Counted from the first letter of the stretch, positions 14,993-21,127 are shown. The stretch: 21,127 nt of DNA from an uncultured Oscillospiraceae bacterium (GCA_934565775.1 CAKTIN010000034.1:1-21127), one strand, 5' to 3'. Numbers and translations: made by a program. Notes: generated by a model from the sequence alone, not told the origin.

Positions 14993-16981
14993 CTATTGTG
15001 TAGAGGACACGAGAGGCCGGAGGGTCACCGCCGCAGCCGTCGCGTCATCCTCTCCTTCTTTCGCGCTGGCAACCAGATGTGCCGCCAGCGCCCGGGGGTC
15101 CTGGCTCCCAAATGCGGCAATGCGCTGTTTTACCTCCTCTCCTCCGGCGCCGTCGCTGACCAGGACCACGGTCTGCCCCCGCTGCAGGGACAGCCGGATC
15201 ACCTCCGCGCGGCAGGAACTCCCGATTCCCAGCCCGGGCGGCGGCCCGGCTGTCCCCAATTTTTTTGCCAGAGACCGGTTTTTCAGATAGGACGGCGCGC
15301 CGCCCCACTTGTACAGGGTCCCCCGCCCGGTATCCAGCCGGAGCTCCAGCAGGTCCACCGTGGAAAACGCCCCGGACTCCCGCAGCACATACAGGCTGTT
15401 GAGCATCTCCAGTGCCTCCCCCGGGGGCAGCCCCGCCTGGAGCAGGCCCATGAGGATATGCAGCGCGTCCTCCCCCTCCTGGGCCGCCGCAAGGCCGGTC
15501 CCCATGCCGTCGCAGAGCAGCACATAGTATCGCCCGCCCAGGCCGGGGAAGTGCGCCCCTCTGTCCCCGCAGGCGGTCTGTCCCAGCCGCCCGGCGCTGC
15601 ACAGGCCGACCTCCGCCCGGTACCGGGGCGCGGCGCAGGGCGGATCCTCCAGCTCCCGGGCGGTATCTCCCAGAAAATCCCCCAGGAACCGATACTGCTG
15701 CCGCAGGGCCCGGCGGGTCTCCCCCAGGCGCACGCTCCGGCCCCGGCTGGCCCGAAGGCGGTCCAGCGCGTCATTCACGCTCCGCAGAAACGCTTCCTTC
15801 TGGCAGCAGCGGTTCCAGAACTCCTCGGGCAGGTCCCGCCAGGTGGCGGTGCGTCTGCCCAGGATCTCCGGCGCCGCCCGGTGCAGAGCCCGGTAGGTCT
15901 CGTCCCCCTGCTCCTCCCAGCACAGGCCCCAACGAACGCAGCCCCGGCACACCCGCTCCGTGGCCAGGTCAAACACCTCCGCGTCCGCCGGGCGGGGCTC
16001 CGGCTCCGCCGCCAGCAGGTCGTGGAGCCGCCCCAGGGTCCGGGCCGCCTGCTCCAGGTGCTCCCGGGCCAGCTGGACCGTATCCGGCGGAGGGATCTCC
16101 GGGCCCTTCGGCTTTTCCGGAACCAGCAGGGCCACGCCCCCGCCCAGAAGCAGGCTCACCGGCGCCATAAGGTCAAAGCTCCCCGTAAACGCCATGGCCC
16201 CCAGGGTCAGGGCCGCCGGGAGCAGCTGCCGCTTCGGCTTGGTCAGGCGCCGCCCCCCAAAGGCAGCCAGGCACAGCACCGCCCCCATGGGCAGGCCGGT
16301 CACACCGGACAGTTCCAGCGCCCCGCCGTACAGCGCCGCCCCCAGAGCCCCCCGCTCCATAGGCAGCGCCGCCAGCGCCCCTGCCGCCACAAAGCCCAGG
16401 TCCACCCGGCGCAGCAGCAGGATCTGCGCCAGGGCCAGGACCCCCAGGGCCATGGCCCCCTGGTCCGCCCAGGTCCCCCGTTGGGTCCAGACCCGGCGAA
16501 ACAGCCAGGTTCCCCCGGCTGCGGTCACGGTCCGCAGAGCAAAGCGGCCGAAGTCCGCCAGCGGGACCGCCGCGCTGCCCAGAAGCGCAGCCAGCTCCAG
16601 CACCGCCGTGACCGCAGCGGCCACGGCCGGGTAAAATACGGACTCCTGGCTCAGCGTTGAGCCGTCAAATACGGCAGCGGCCAGCAGCAGGCACAGGCTC
16701 ACGCCCATAGACGCCAGACCCATGCGCCCCCAGAAATGCCAGTAGCCCAAGCAGGCGCAGGCGGCGCTCAGCAGGGAGCCCACACCCAGGTCCGGCCCCA
16801 GCACCCACACCGCCCCCAGGGGCACCGGCCCTCCGGCCAAAGCCGCCGCAGGAAGCAGAAAGCCCCCCAGGGCTTGTCCTGCCAGAGGCAGCAGCCGCCG
16901 CAGCCCGGCAAGCCGCCTCTGGCCCCGGTCCAGCCACCGGCCGACTGCTCTGCGATCCAGCTTTGTGGTCAACCCAGTCAC
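14993..16981 (-). CDS. spoIIE: Stage II sporulation protein E (PP2C-type phosphatase)
   Basis: This 662-residue protein would dephosphorylate SpoIIAA and so release sigma-F in the forespore. The N-terminal 300 or so residues contain about ten hydrophobic segments, as in SpoIIE. A central region has a CRGCVRWGLCWEE cysteine cluster. The C-terminal PP2C domain (from about 456) has the metal-binding aspartates in CGDRG, LCDGMGTG, LVSDGAGGEE and EDDATAAAV, plus the SpoIIE-type LLELRLDTGRGTLYKWGGAP. It is shorter than the roughly 800-residue proteins of Bacillus. The start is GTG at 16981 or TTG at 16972; AAGGAAGG is better spaced for the TTG. The promoter upstream is of Spo0A-dependent type. Confidence 0.92.
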   Translation of the reverse strand: MTGLTTKLDRRAVGRWLDRGQRRLAGLRRLLPLAGQALGGFLLPAAALAGGPVPLGAVWVLGPDLGVGSLLSAACACLGYWHFWGRMGLASMGVSLCLLLAAAVFDGSTLSQESVFYPAVAAAVTAVLELAALLGSAAVPLADFGRFALRTVTAAGGTWLFRRVWTQRGTWADQGAMALGVLALAQILLLRRVDLGFVAAGALAALPMERGALGAALYGGALELSGVTGLPMGAVLCLAAFGGRRLTKPKRQLLPAALTLGAMAFTGSFDLMAPVSLLLGGGVALLVPEKPKGPEIPPPDTVQLAREHLEQAARTLGRLHDLLAAEPEPRPADAEVFDLATERVCRGCVRWGLCWEEQGDETYRALHRAAPEILGRRTATWRDLPEEFWNRCCQKEAFLRSVNDALDRLRASRGRSVRLGETRRALRQQYRFLGDFLGDTARELEDPPCAAPRYRAEVGLCSAGRLGQTACGDRGAHFPGLGGRYYVLLCDGMGTGLAAAQEGEDALHILMGLLQAGLPPGEALEMLNSLYVLRESGAFSTVDLLELRLDTGRGTLYKWGGAPSYLKNRSLAKKLGTAGPPPGLGIGSSCRAEVIRLSLQRGQTVVLVSDGAGGEEVKQRIAAFGSQDPRALAAHLVASAKEGEDDATAAAVTLRPLVSSTQ

Positions 16982-17002
16982 CTTCCTTCCCCTTTTTCCC
17001 GG

Positions 17003-17047
17003 ATTTTACCACGATTCAGGGGGCGAAGGCTGTCAGGGTCTGTCGCC
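17003..17047 (-). promoter_or_regulatory. spoIIE promoter with 22-bp spacer and 0A-box-like heptamers
   Basis: On the minus strand CTGACA (17031-17036), 22 bp, TAAAAT (17003-17008); the start would be near 16996. Spo0A-activated promoters such as spoIIG and spoIIE in Bacillus subtilis have 22- and 21-bp spacers, with 0A boxes overlapping the -35. Here two TGTC heptamers, TGTCAGG (17031-17037) and TGTCGCC (17041-17047), lie exactly 10 bp apart, one over the -35. They match the TGTCGAA consensus only at 4 and 5 of 7 positions. Confidence 0.55.
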
Positions 17048-17199
17048 GCAGAAAAATTCTCCGCCAGCAAGGGCACGGAGGGGCGCCGCCAGACGGATTC
17101 AGGGATTGAACGCAATGAGAAGAGGGCCAATGATCGGGGCCTGTATCCCGCTTTTGTTTCTTATGGAATTACCCTCTTTCCGCAAAGGCATCTCTGCTC
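17048..17199. other. Remainder of the spoIIE upstream region
   Basis: I find no gene, promoter or repeat here that I can support. A rightward open frame crosses it but has no ribosome-binding site, no recognisable protein and runs through the hairpins to the right. Confidence 0.4.
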
Positions 17200-17510
17200 A
17201 AAAAAGTCTGAACCGGGAAGCAGCAAAGGCTGCTTCCCGGTCCAGCGTGTCAAAAAGCTTGTTTTTGACACGCTGCCAGACGGCAAGAAAGCGCCGGAGA
17301 CTGGGGAGCCCACGGCAAGCGTTCTGCGGCTGGGGCCGGATCTTTTGCCCCAACTGTGCGCTTTCCAGGCCTAGAAAGACAGTAAGTATTCCTTCGGCCT
17401 GGAAAACTTCATTTGAGCCAAAATCTCTCGCTCCCAGCTCTTGAAAGCTTGCCGTGGGCTCCTACAACTCGCATCCGTCGGCGTATATAGATACGGTAGA
17501 ATGCGAGTTG
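17200..17510 (-). ncRNA. Candidate structured RNA of about 310 nt between spo0A and spoIIE
   Basis: Read leftward, nearly every base can pair. P1: CAACTCGCAT/ATGCGAGTTG (17465-17510), with inner CCGT/ACGG. P2: a perfect 16-bp stem, 17447-17462 with 17305-17320. It encloses three hairpins: TTCA-GAGC/GCTC-TGAA (about 17406-17445), TTTCCAGGCC/GGCCTGGAAA (17362-17405) and TGGGGC/GCCCCA (about 17332-17353). P5: CCAG-CGGC/GCCG-CTGG (17276-17304). P6: 14 bp, 17243-17275. P7: 13 bp, 17212-17241, followed on the minus strand by TTCAGAC and T6 (17200-17205), a terminator shape. A weak TTGACT-15-TAAATT promoter lies at 17569-17595. I do not recognise the fold as a named class. It could instead be a mobile hairpin element. 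Confidence 0.5.
17205..17243. repeat. 39-bp hairpin repeat, copy 1
   Basis: A 39-base sequence made mainly of ACCGGGAAGCAGC, AAAG, GCTGCTTCCCGGT (13-bp perfect stem) occurs here and, identically, at 17646-17684. This copy ends leftward in TTCAGAC then T6 and can serve as the terminator of the structured segment. Confidence 0.8.
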
Positions 17511-17645
17511 CACAGTAAGTTAAAACGCTATACTTCCGGAGAATTCCAAACTTTTTATCCGATTTCTAAATTTACGAAATAGAGCATAAAGTCAAAAGGC
17601 CCCTTATGGATTACCTGCGTTTTAACGGTCCGGGGGGTTCTTGAC

Positions 17646-17684
17646 AGTCTGAACCGGGAAGCAGCAAAGGCTGCTTCCCGGTCC
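17646..17684 (-). terminator. 39-bp hairpin repeat, copy 2; likely spo0A terminator
   Basis: This is the exact copy of 17205-17243, with its 13-bp stem 18 bp beyond the spo0A stop codon. On the minus strand it continues TTCAGACTGTCAAGAACCCC instead of a T-run. The same tail follows the hairpin after the TetR gene at 21051-21071, so it is a recurring 3'-end module. Confidence 0.6.
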
Positions 17685-17700
17685 GGTCCTATGGAGGCGG

Positions 17701-18486
17701 TCACATGGCCGCAGTGTCCATGCCCTTGAGCTGCAATTGCAGCTTGTCCGCAATCAGGGCGATAAACTCCGAATTGGTAGGTTTCCCCTTGGTGTTGGAC
17801 ACCGTGTAGCCGAAGAACCGCTGCAGGGTATCCAGGTCTCCCCGGTCCCAGGCCACCTCAATGGCATGGCGGATGGCCCGCTCCACCCGGGAGGGCGTAG
17901 TCTGGAAGGTCTTAGCCACCTGGGGATACAGGACCTTGGTAATGGCGTTGATCACATCCATGTCCCCCACGGCGATGATGATCGCCTCCCGCAGATATTG
18001 GTAGCCCTTAATGTGGGCAGGAACGCCGATCTCATGAATAATGTTCGTCACCATGGCTTCAATGCTCCGCTCCGGCTGGCTCTTCCGCATAAGCGCCGGC
18101 TGGCGCGTCCCCGTGCTGTCCCGGATCTCCTCCAGCCGCTCCACCAGAGCGGTCATATCGCAGGGCTTCAGCATCAGATACTGCGCCCCCAGAGACGCGG
18201 CGACATTCACCACATAGTCCGTGGCGAAGGAGGTCGTCACTAAAATTTTCGGCTTCCGTTCCATGGCTGCCGCTTCTTTCATGACGCTGATGCCATCCCG
18301 CTTGGCCAGCATCAGATCCAGCACCATGGCGTCCGGCTGATACTTCTCCAGCATTTGCAGCGCAAGCTCTCCGTCGGCCGCCGTGCCCACGACCTCGAAG
18401 CCCTCCGCTGCGGCGAGCGCCTCCCGCAATAAGCTGCTGAAGGTATCGCTGCTGTCCGCAATCAATACTTTTAGACAGGTTTTCAT
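17701..18486 (-). CDS. spo0A: Sporulation transcription factor Spo0A
   Basis: This 261-residue response regulator is the master switch of sporulation. The receiver domain (1 to about 125) has the phospho-acceptor Asp57 in VLDLML, Thr in LVTTSFATD and Lys in LMLKPCD. The first acidic pair, normally DD, is Asp11-Ser12 here (LIADSSDTF). The C-terminal DNA-binding domain is canonical: [20 protein letters not shown], the sigma-contact and recognition region [20 protein letters not shown], and [14 protein letters not shown]. The ATG at 18486 has GAGAGGAAA before it. The usual upstream neighbour spoIVB is absent. spoIIE, a known target, lies just downstream. Confidence 0.97.
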   Translation of the reverse strand: MKTCLKVLIADSSDTFSSLLREALAAAEGFEVVGTAADGELALQMLEKYQPDAMVLDLMLAKRDGISVMKEAAAMERKPKILVTTSFATDYVVNVAASLGAQYLMLKPCDMTALVERLEEIRDSTGTRQPALMRKSQPERSIEAMVTNIIHEIGVPAHIKGYQYLREAIIIAVGDMDVINAITKVLYPQVAKTFQTTPSRVERAIRHAIEVAWDRGDLDTLQRFFGYTVSNTKGKPTNSEFIALIADKLQLQLKGMDTAAM

Positions 18487-18669
18487 TGGTTTCCTCTCCC
18501 CTTATTCCTTACTGATTTCCTCCGGCTTTGGCAGGACCGCCGCGCGTTTGCCCTGCCGCGCGTGGCGCTTACCTTCCCCTATGAACGGCAAAATCCCTCC
18601 CACTCGGCCTTTGTCTCGCGCTTCGGCGGTCCCTTAGCCGGAAATTGATGATTTCCTTATCGCTGCGAC
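18487..18669 (-). promoter_or_regulatory. Long structured 5' leader of spo0A
   Basis: If the promoter at 18676-18704 is right, the mRNA has about 180 untranslated bases. They include GGAAAT/ATTTCC (about 18640-18656) and GGCAGG/CCTGCC (18530-18557), with an alternative CGCGCG pairing across the same place. Several GGGGAAGG/GGGAGGG stretches could mimic or hide ribosome-binding sites. I do not recognise a riboswitch class and find no leader peptide I trust. Confidence 0.4.
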
Positions 18670-18675
18670 ATTAAT

Positions 18676-18751
18676 AAATTAGCATAAAAGTGCAATTTTT
18701 GCAAGAAGCATATGCAGAGAATCGTTCGTGAACTTCCACGTCTTTTCGACA
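18676..18751 (-). promoter_or_regulatory. spo0A promoter region with perfect 0A box
   Basis: On the minus strand TTGCAA (18699-18704), 17 bp, TAATTT (18676-18681) is a moderate sigma-A promoter. Upstream, TGTCGAA (minus strand, 18745-18751) matches the 0A-box heptamer at all seven positions, centred about 79 bases before the predicted start. This suggests autoregulation by Spo0A. I saw no convincing sigma-H promoter. Confidence 0.55.
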
Positions 18752-18823
18752 TTTGGGTTATTTTTAAACTATGATAAGAGAAATTGATAAAACGGAAAAG
18801 CAGAAAAGCAGATTCCGGTGCCG

Positions 18824-19879
18824 TCAGATATTCAGCTTCATATCACCTTCCCGCACCCAGCCCAGGCGCCGGAACCCCCGGTCCAGGGCCCAGGACAGGA
18901 CTCCCGGCAGCACAAAGCAGATGAGGATCAGCCCCGCCCAGTCCATGGGCGTAATGGCGGCCTTGGTCCCGGCGGCCACATCGTTGACCCAGCCGGTATA
19001 GACGCCGATCTGCCCCACCAGCCCGCAGGTGCCCATGCCGCTGGCAATGGCCTCGCCGTTCATTTGCAGGCGGAACACGCAGGTAGCCAGAGGGCCGGTC
19101 ACGGCGGAGGCCAGGGTGGGCGCCAGCCAGATCCGGGGATTTTTCAGAATGTTGGGCACCTGGAGCATGGAGGTCCCCAGTCCCTGGGCCACCAGACCGC
19201 CCCACCGGTTCTCCCGGAAGCTGATAACGGCAAAGCCGATCATCTGGGCGCAGCAGCCCGCCACCGCCGCGCCGCCGGCCAGGCCGGTGAGCCCCAGAAC
19301 GGAGCAGATCGCGGCGCTGGAGATGGGCAGGGTCAGGATCATGCCCATGACCACGGACACCACAATGCCCATGAGGAAGGGCTGCTGCTCCGTGGCCCAG
19401 CGGATGATCCCACCCAGCTGAGAGGCCGCCCGCCCGATGGCCCCGGCGCAGAGGTAAGCCAGCAGCACCCCGGACAGGATCGTCACCAGAGGCGTGACCA
19501 GAATATCCACCTTCGTTTTTTTGCTCACCAGGCGGCCCATCTCCGCCGCAAAGATGCCGATAAACAGCACGGCCAGCGGGCCCCCCGCCCCACCCAGGGA
19601 ATTGGCGGCATAGCCCACGGTGGCCAGGGAGAACAGCACCAGCGGCGCCGCCCCCAGGGCATAGCCGATAGCCACGGCCATCGCCGGGCCGGACATGGCC
19701 GTGGCAAAATCGCCGACCTTTACCAGGAGCTCCAGCCCCGTCTGCTGGCCCAGGGTCTTGATAATGGTGCCGATGAGCAGAGAGGCGAACAAACCGTTGG
19801 CCATGGCCCCCATGGCCTCCACGAAGTAGCGGTGGGCATAGGTCTTGACCACCGCGCCAAAGGAACGTTTTTCTTTCAT
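18824..19879 (-). CDS. PTS transporter subunit IIC, PfoR-like (PTS_EIIC_2)
   Basis: This 351-residue polytopic membrane protein is rich in Gly and Ala with about nine hydrophobic segments. It has the glycine-rich signatures of the PfoR/COG3641 branch, for example AMSGPAMAVAIGYALGAAP, NSLGGAGGPLAVLFIGIF and LGLTGLAGGAAVAGCCAQM. It is EIIC only; no EIIA or EIIB is fused or nearby, so the phosphoryl donor must come from elsewhere or the protein works without one. PfoR was named as a regulator of perfringolysin O in Clostridium perfringens, but the transported solute is not known. The ATG at 19879 (MKEKRSFGAVVK) is preferred over an earlier in-frame start at 19954, which lies in the leader terminator region. 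Its site, AGTAGGT, is weak. Confidence 0.85.
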   Translation of the reverse strand: MKEKRSFGAVVKTYAHRYFVEAMGAMANGLFASLLIGTIIKTLGQQTGLELLVKVGDFATAMSGPAMAVAIGYALGAAPLVLFSLATVGYAANSLGGAGGPLAVLFIGIFAAEMGRLVSKKTKVDILVTPLVTILSGVLLAYLCAGAIGRAASQLGGIIRWATEQQPFLMGIVVSVVMGMILTLPISSAAICSVLGLTGLAGGAAVAGCCAQMIGFAVISFRENRWGGLVAQGLGTSMLQVPNILKNPRIWLAPTLASAVTGPLATCVFRLQMNGEAIASGMGTCGLVGQIGVYTGWVNDVAAGTKAAITPMDWAGLILICFVLPGVLSWALDRGFRRLGWVREGDMKLNI

Positions 19880-19929
19880 TTGTGTACCTACTTTCTGATG
19901 ATTTTGGAGTATTTCGGCACACGAAGCGC

Positions 19930-19975
19930 AAAAAAGTGCCAGTGCAAAGGGCAAACTTCACCCCTAGCCTGGCAC
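19930..19975 (-). terminator. Intrinsic terminator inside the EIIC leader (attenuator candidate)
   Basis: On the minus strand GTGCCAG and CTGGCAC (19969-19975 with 19936-19942) form a stem with an inner GGG/CCC pairing, followed at once by TTTTTT (19930-19935). It lies about 50 nt before the EIIC ATG and 150 nt after the predicted start point. A terminator between promoter and gene implies control by premature termination. Confidence 0.6.
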
Positions 19976-20102
19976 GCAAGGCAAAAGCTGACCCTCCGGG
20001 CCAAAGTCGGGGACACGGGCCAAAGCCCGCCCCGTACCCGCCGGGAGCTGCCGCTTCTGTCAACCTCAATAGCCCAAACGGCTGCCGAAGTCCTACGTTC
20101 TG
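19976..20102 (-). other. EIIC leader, part upstream of the attenuator
   Basis: About 125 GC-rich bases with further pairing potential (for example GGGC/GCCC and GGGG/CCCC around 20000-20030). It could hold a ligand- or protein-sensing fold, but I match it to no known class. Confidence 0.3.
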
Positions 20103-20129
20103 GCCCGCCGGGTCCGGCGGGCTGCTTGC

Positions 20130-20158
20130 AGTATATCATAGTCTCCGGCGGTTTGCAA
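20130..20158 (-). promoter_or_regulatory. Promoter of the EIIC gene with flanking inverted repeat
   Basis: On the minus strand TTGCAA (20153-20158), 17 bp, TATACT (20130-20135); the start would be near 20123. An 8-bp perfect inverted repeat, TGCTTGCA (20123-20130) and TGCAAGCA (20154-20161), brackets the promoter 31 bp apart. It may be the operator of the divergent TetR-type protein. An 8-bp GCCCGCCG/CGGCGGGC hairpin (20103-20122) is at the very 5' end of the RNA. Confidence 0.55.
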
Positions 20159-20194
20159 GCAAAAATTCCCTGGCCGCGCTCTTCGTGGGAGGAT

Positions 20195-20223
20195 TTGCCT
20201 TTTTGCCGGGAATGTGATAGAAT
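20195..20223 (+). promoter_or_regulatory. Promoter of the TetR-family gene
   Basis: TTGCCT (20195-20200), 17 bp, TAGAAT (20218-20223), giving a start near 20230 and a leader of about 30 nt with AAAGGAGG before the ATG. Confidence 0.6.
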
Positions 20224-20260
20224 GGGGCTATCGTTTTCGCCCGGCGTCAAAGGAGGAGCC

Positions 20261-20815
20261 ATGCCCAACTTTACCAAGCAAGCCATTGAGGCTTCCTTTA
20301 TCAAGCTGCTGAACCAGCGCCCGCTGAATCAGATCACCGTCAAGGACGTGGTGGAGGACTGCGGCGTGAACCGCAACACCTTCTATTACCATTTCCGGGA
20401 CCTGCACGCCCTCATCGAGGAGCTGGTCACCGAGGAGGCCAACGCCATCATCGGCCGGTATCCCGCCATTGCGTCCATCGAGCAGTGCATGGATGTGGCG
20501 GTGGAGTTTGCCATGGCGAACAAGCGGGCGGTGCTGCACATTTACAACTCCACCGACCGGAATCTGTTTGAAAAATACCTCATGCAGGTGTGCCAGACCG
20601 TGGTCAGCACCTATGTGGACACCATTCTGCGGGACCGGGAGGTTGCCCCGGAGGACCGGGCCGTCATTGTGCGGTTTTACAAATGCGCCTGCTTCGGGCA
20701 CATCATCGAGTGGATGGACGGCGGGATGCGGGAGGACATCCGGGTCCCCTTCCACCGGCTCTGCCAGCTGAAAAAGGGCGCCGTGGAGGAATTTTTGCAG
20801 GAAACCGCTCCATAA
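20261..20815 (+). CDS. TetR/AcrR family transcriptional regulator
   Basis: This 184-residue regulator has an N-terminal helix-turn-helix (KQAIEASFIKLLNQRPLNQI, then TVKDVVEDCGVNRNTFYYHF) and an all-helical C-terminal ligand and dimer domain. The DCGVNRNTFYYHF recognition helix is of the group that includes DhaS-like activators and regulators. The ATG at 20261 is fixed by AAAGGAGG 4-12 bases before it. It is divergent from the PfoR-like EIIC gene, so it most likely controls that gene and itself. The ligand is unknown. Confidence 0.92.
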   Translation: MPNFTKQAIEASFIKLLNQRPLNQITVKDVVEDCGVNRNTFYYHFRDLHALIEELVTEEANAIIGRYPAIASIEQCMDVAVEFAMANKRAVLHIYNSTDRNLFEKYLMQVCQTVVSTYVDTILRDREVAPEDRAVIVRFYKCACFGHIIEWMDGGMREDIRVPFHRLCQLKKGAVEEFLQETAP

Positions 20816-20837
20816 ACCATTCCCCGCAGAGTCTCGG

Positions 20838-21053
20838 CCCGGGGTTTAGGCAGCGGTGCGGGTCTATGACTTAGACGAATCGGATCGCAGTTGCGCCAGG
20901 AGAAGCACATCATGCCGCCCGGTGGCGCCGGACGAACAAGAATCTCGCAAAATAGGTGCAGCCATTCAAAGCCATAACCGATACGCGCTTAAGCCGCTGC
21001 TTTAAGGCTCGGAAATTTGAAAAGTCAAAGGCTCCCTTGGGAAGGGAGCCTTT
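20838..21053 (+). repeat. Third copy of the dispersed repeat
   Basis: It shares with copy 2 (13655-14047) the string TTAGGC-GCGGT-CGGGTC, then AGTTGCGCC, ATCATGCCGCCCG, TGG-GCC-GAC and AACAAGA. It ends with AAGGCTCCCTT and its hairpin. Spacing inside differs between copies, so they are old and divergent. No coding potential is seen in 20816-21127. Confidence 0.5.
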
Positions 21054-21102
21054 CAGACTGTCAAAGAACCCCGGCTTTCCGTGCGCGAAAGCTGGGGCTT
21101 TG
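21027..21102 (+). terminator. Two strong hairpins downstream of the TetR gene
   Basis: AAAGGCTCCCTT/AAGGGAGCCTTT (21027-21053) is a 12-bp perfect stem with a GGG loop, followed by CAGACTGTCAAAGAACCCC. A second stem, CCCCGGCTTTC with GAAAGCTGGGG (about 21069-21098), has one G-U pair and is extended by CAAAG/CTTTG. There is no long T-run, so these are likely 3'-end or two-way hairpins before the next gene. Confidence 0.5.
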
Positions 21103-21127
21103 CTGCAATTTGGACGGTAACGAACAA

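Noticed and set aside
14495..16660. Rightward open frame of 721 codons across the TSUP end and opposite spoIIE
   Set aside because: It runs through a hairpin region and opposite spoIIE; the product is Pro/Arg/Gln-rich without any domain.
16965..17444. Rightward frame of 159 codons in the spoIIE-spo0A gap
   Set aside because: No ribosome-binding site; it crosses the spoIIE start and the inverted repeats, which dictate its residues.
18724..18733. Palindrome GTTCGTGAAC upstream of spo0A as a LexA box
   Set aside because: The half-sites are in reverse order and spacing compared with the Gram-positive GAAC-N4-GTTC box.
19940..20000. c-di-GMP-I-like bits (AAAGGGCAAAC, CACGCAAGGC) on the plus strand
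   Set aside because: The GAAA tetraloop, receptor and ligand-binding core are missing, and the strand is the opposite of the gene with the leader terminator.
20020..20065. T-box-like string (GGCGGGTACGGGGCGG) in the EIIC leader
   Set aside because: It only partly matches the T-box sequence, no specifier stem is visible, and an EIIC gene is not a T-box target.

Overview
The window reads as chromosomal backbone of a GC-rich, endospore-forming member of the Clostridia. The sporulation genes spo0A and spoIIE, the gene order, the codon bias and the short dispersed hairpin repeats are most like gut Oscillospiraceae (Flavonifractor/Lawsonibacter/Oscillibacter type). That placement is an inference from general features, not from a search. 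I see no phage, insertion sequence, CRISPR array, rRNA or tRNA.

Left part (1-3930): a leftward promoter and a possible gene start run off the left edge. A leftward two-gene unit follows: a cytidylate-kinase-like P-loop protein, then a MATE efflux protein with an unusual C-terminal DUF4234-like plus SHOCT tail. It is divergent from a LysR-type regulator. The 127-bp gap between them holds a perfect consensus sigma-A promoter, an opposing promoter with overlapping -10, and two T-N11-A dyads at -65 and -27 of the kinase/MATE promoter, which is the textbook LysR layout.

Middle part (3905-13180), all leftward: the rpsO-pnp pair (S15 and PNPase) with its own promoter, an intergenic terminator and a long-stem pnp leader; and a tightly packed unit secA - pgeF - extracytoplasmic solute-binding lipoprotein - AI-2E-family permease, led by an extended -10 promoter before secA.

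The stretch 13180-14140 has no convincing gene and holds degenerate direct repeats and GC-rich hairpins. It is followed by two overlapping rightward half-genes that together make one TauE/SafE (TSUP) transporter. The second half has no standard start codon.

Sporulation part (14993-18823): leftward spoIIE and, 0.7 kb upstream, leftward spo0A. The spoIIE promoter has a 22-bp spacer and 0A-box-like heptamers over its -35, as in Spo0A-activated promoters. The spo0A upstream region has a perfect 0A box. Between the two genes is a roughly 300-nt segment built almost wholly of nested and consecutive perfect inverted repeats, ending leftward in a terminator-like hairpin plus T6. It is flanked by a 39-bp hairpin copied exactly just after spo0A. 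This is my best candidate for an undescribed structured RNA or hairpin element.

Right part (18824-21127): a PfoR-like PTS EIIC membrane protein, leftward, with a 240-nt leader containing an intrinsic terminator. It is divergent from a TetR-family regulator that is followed by another copy of the dispersed repeat and two strong hairpins.
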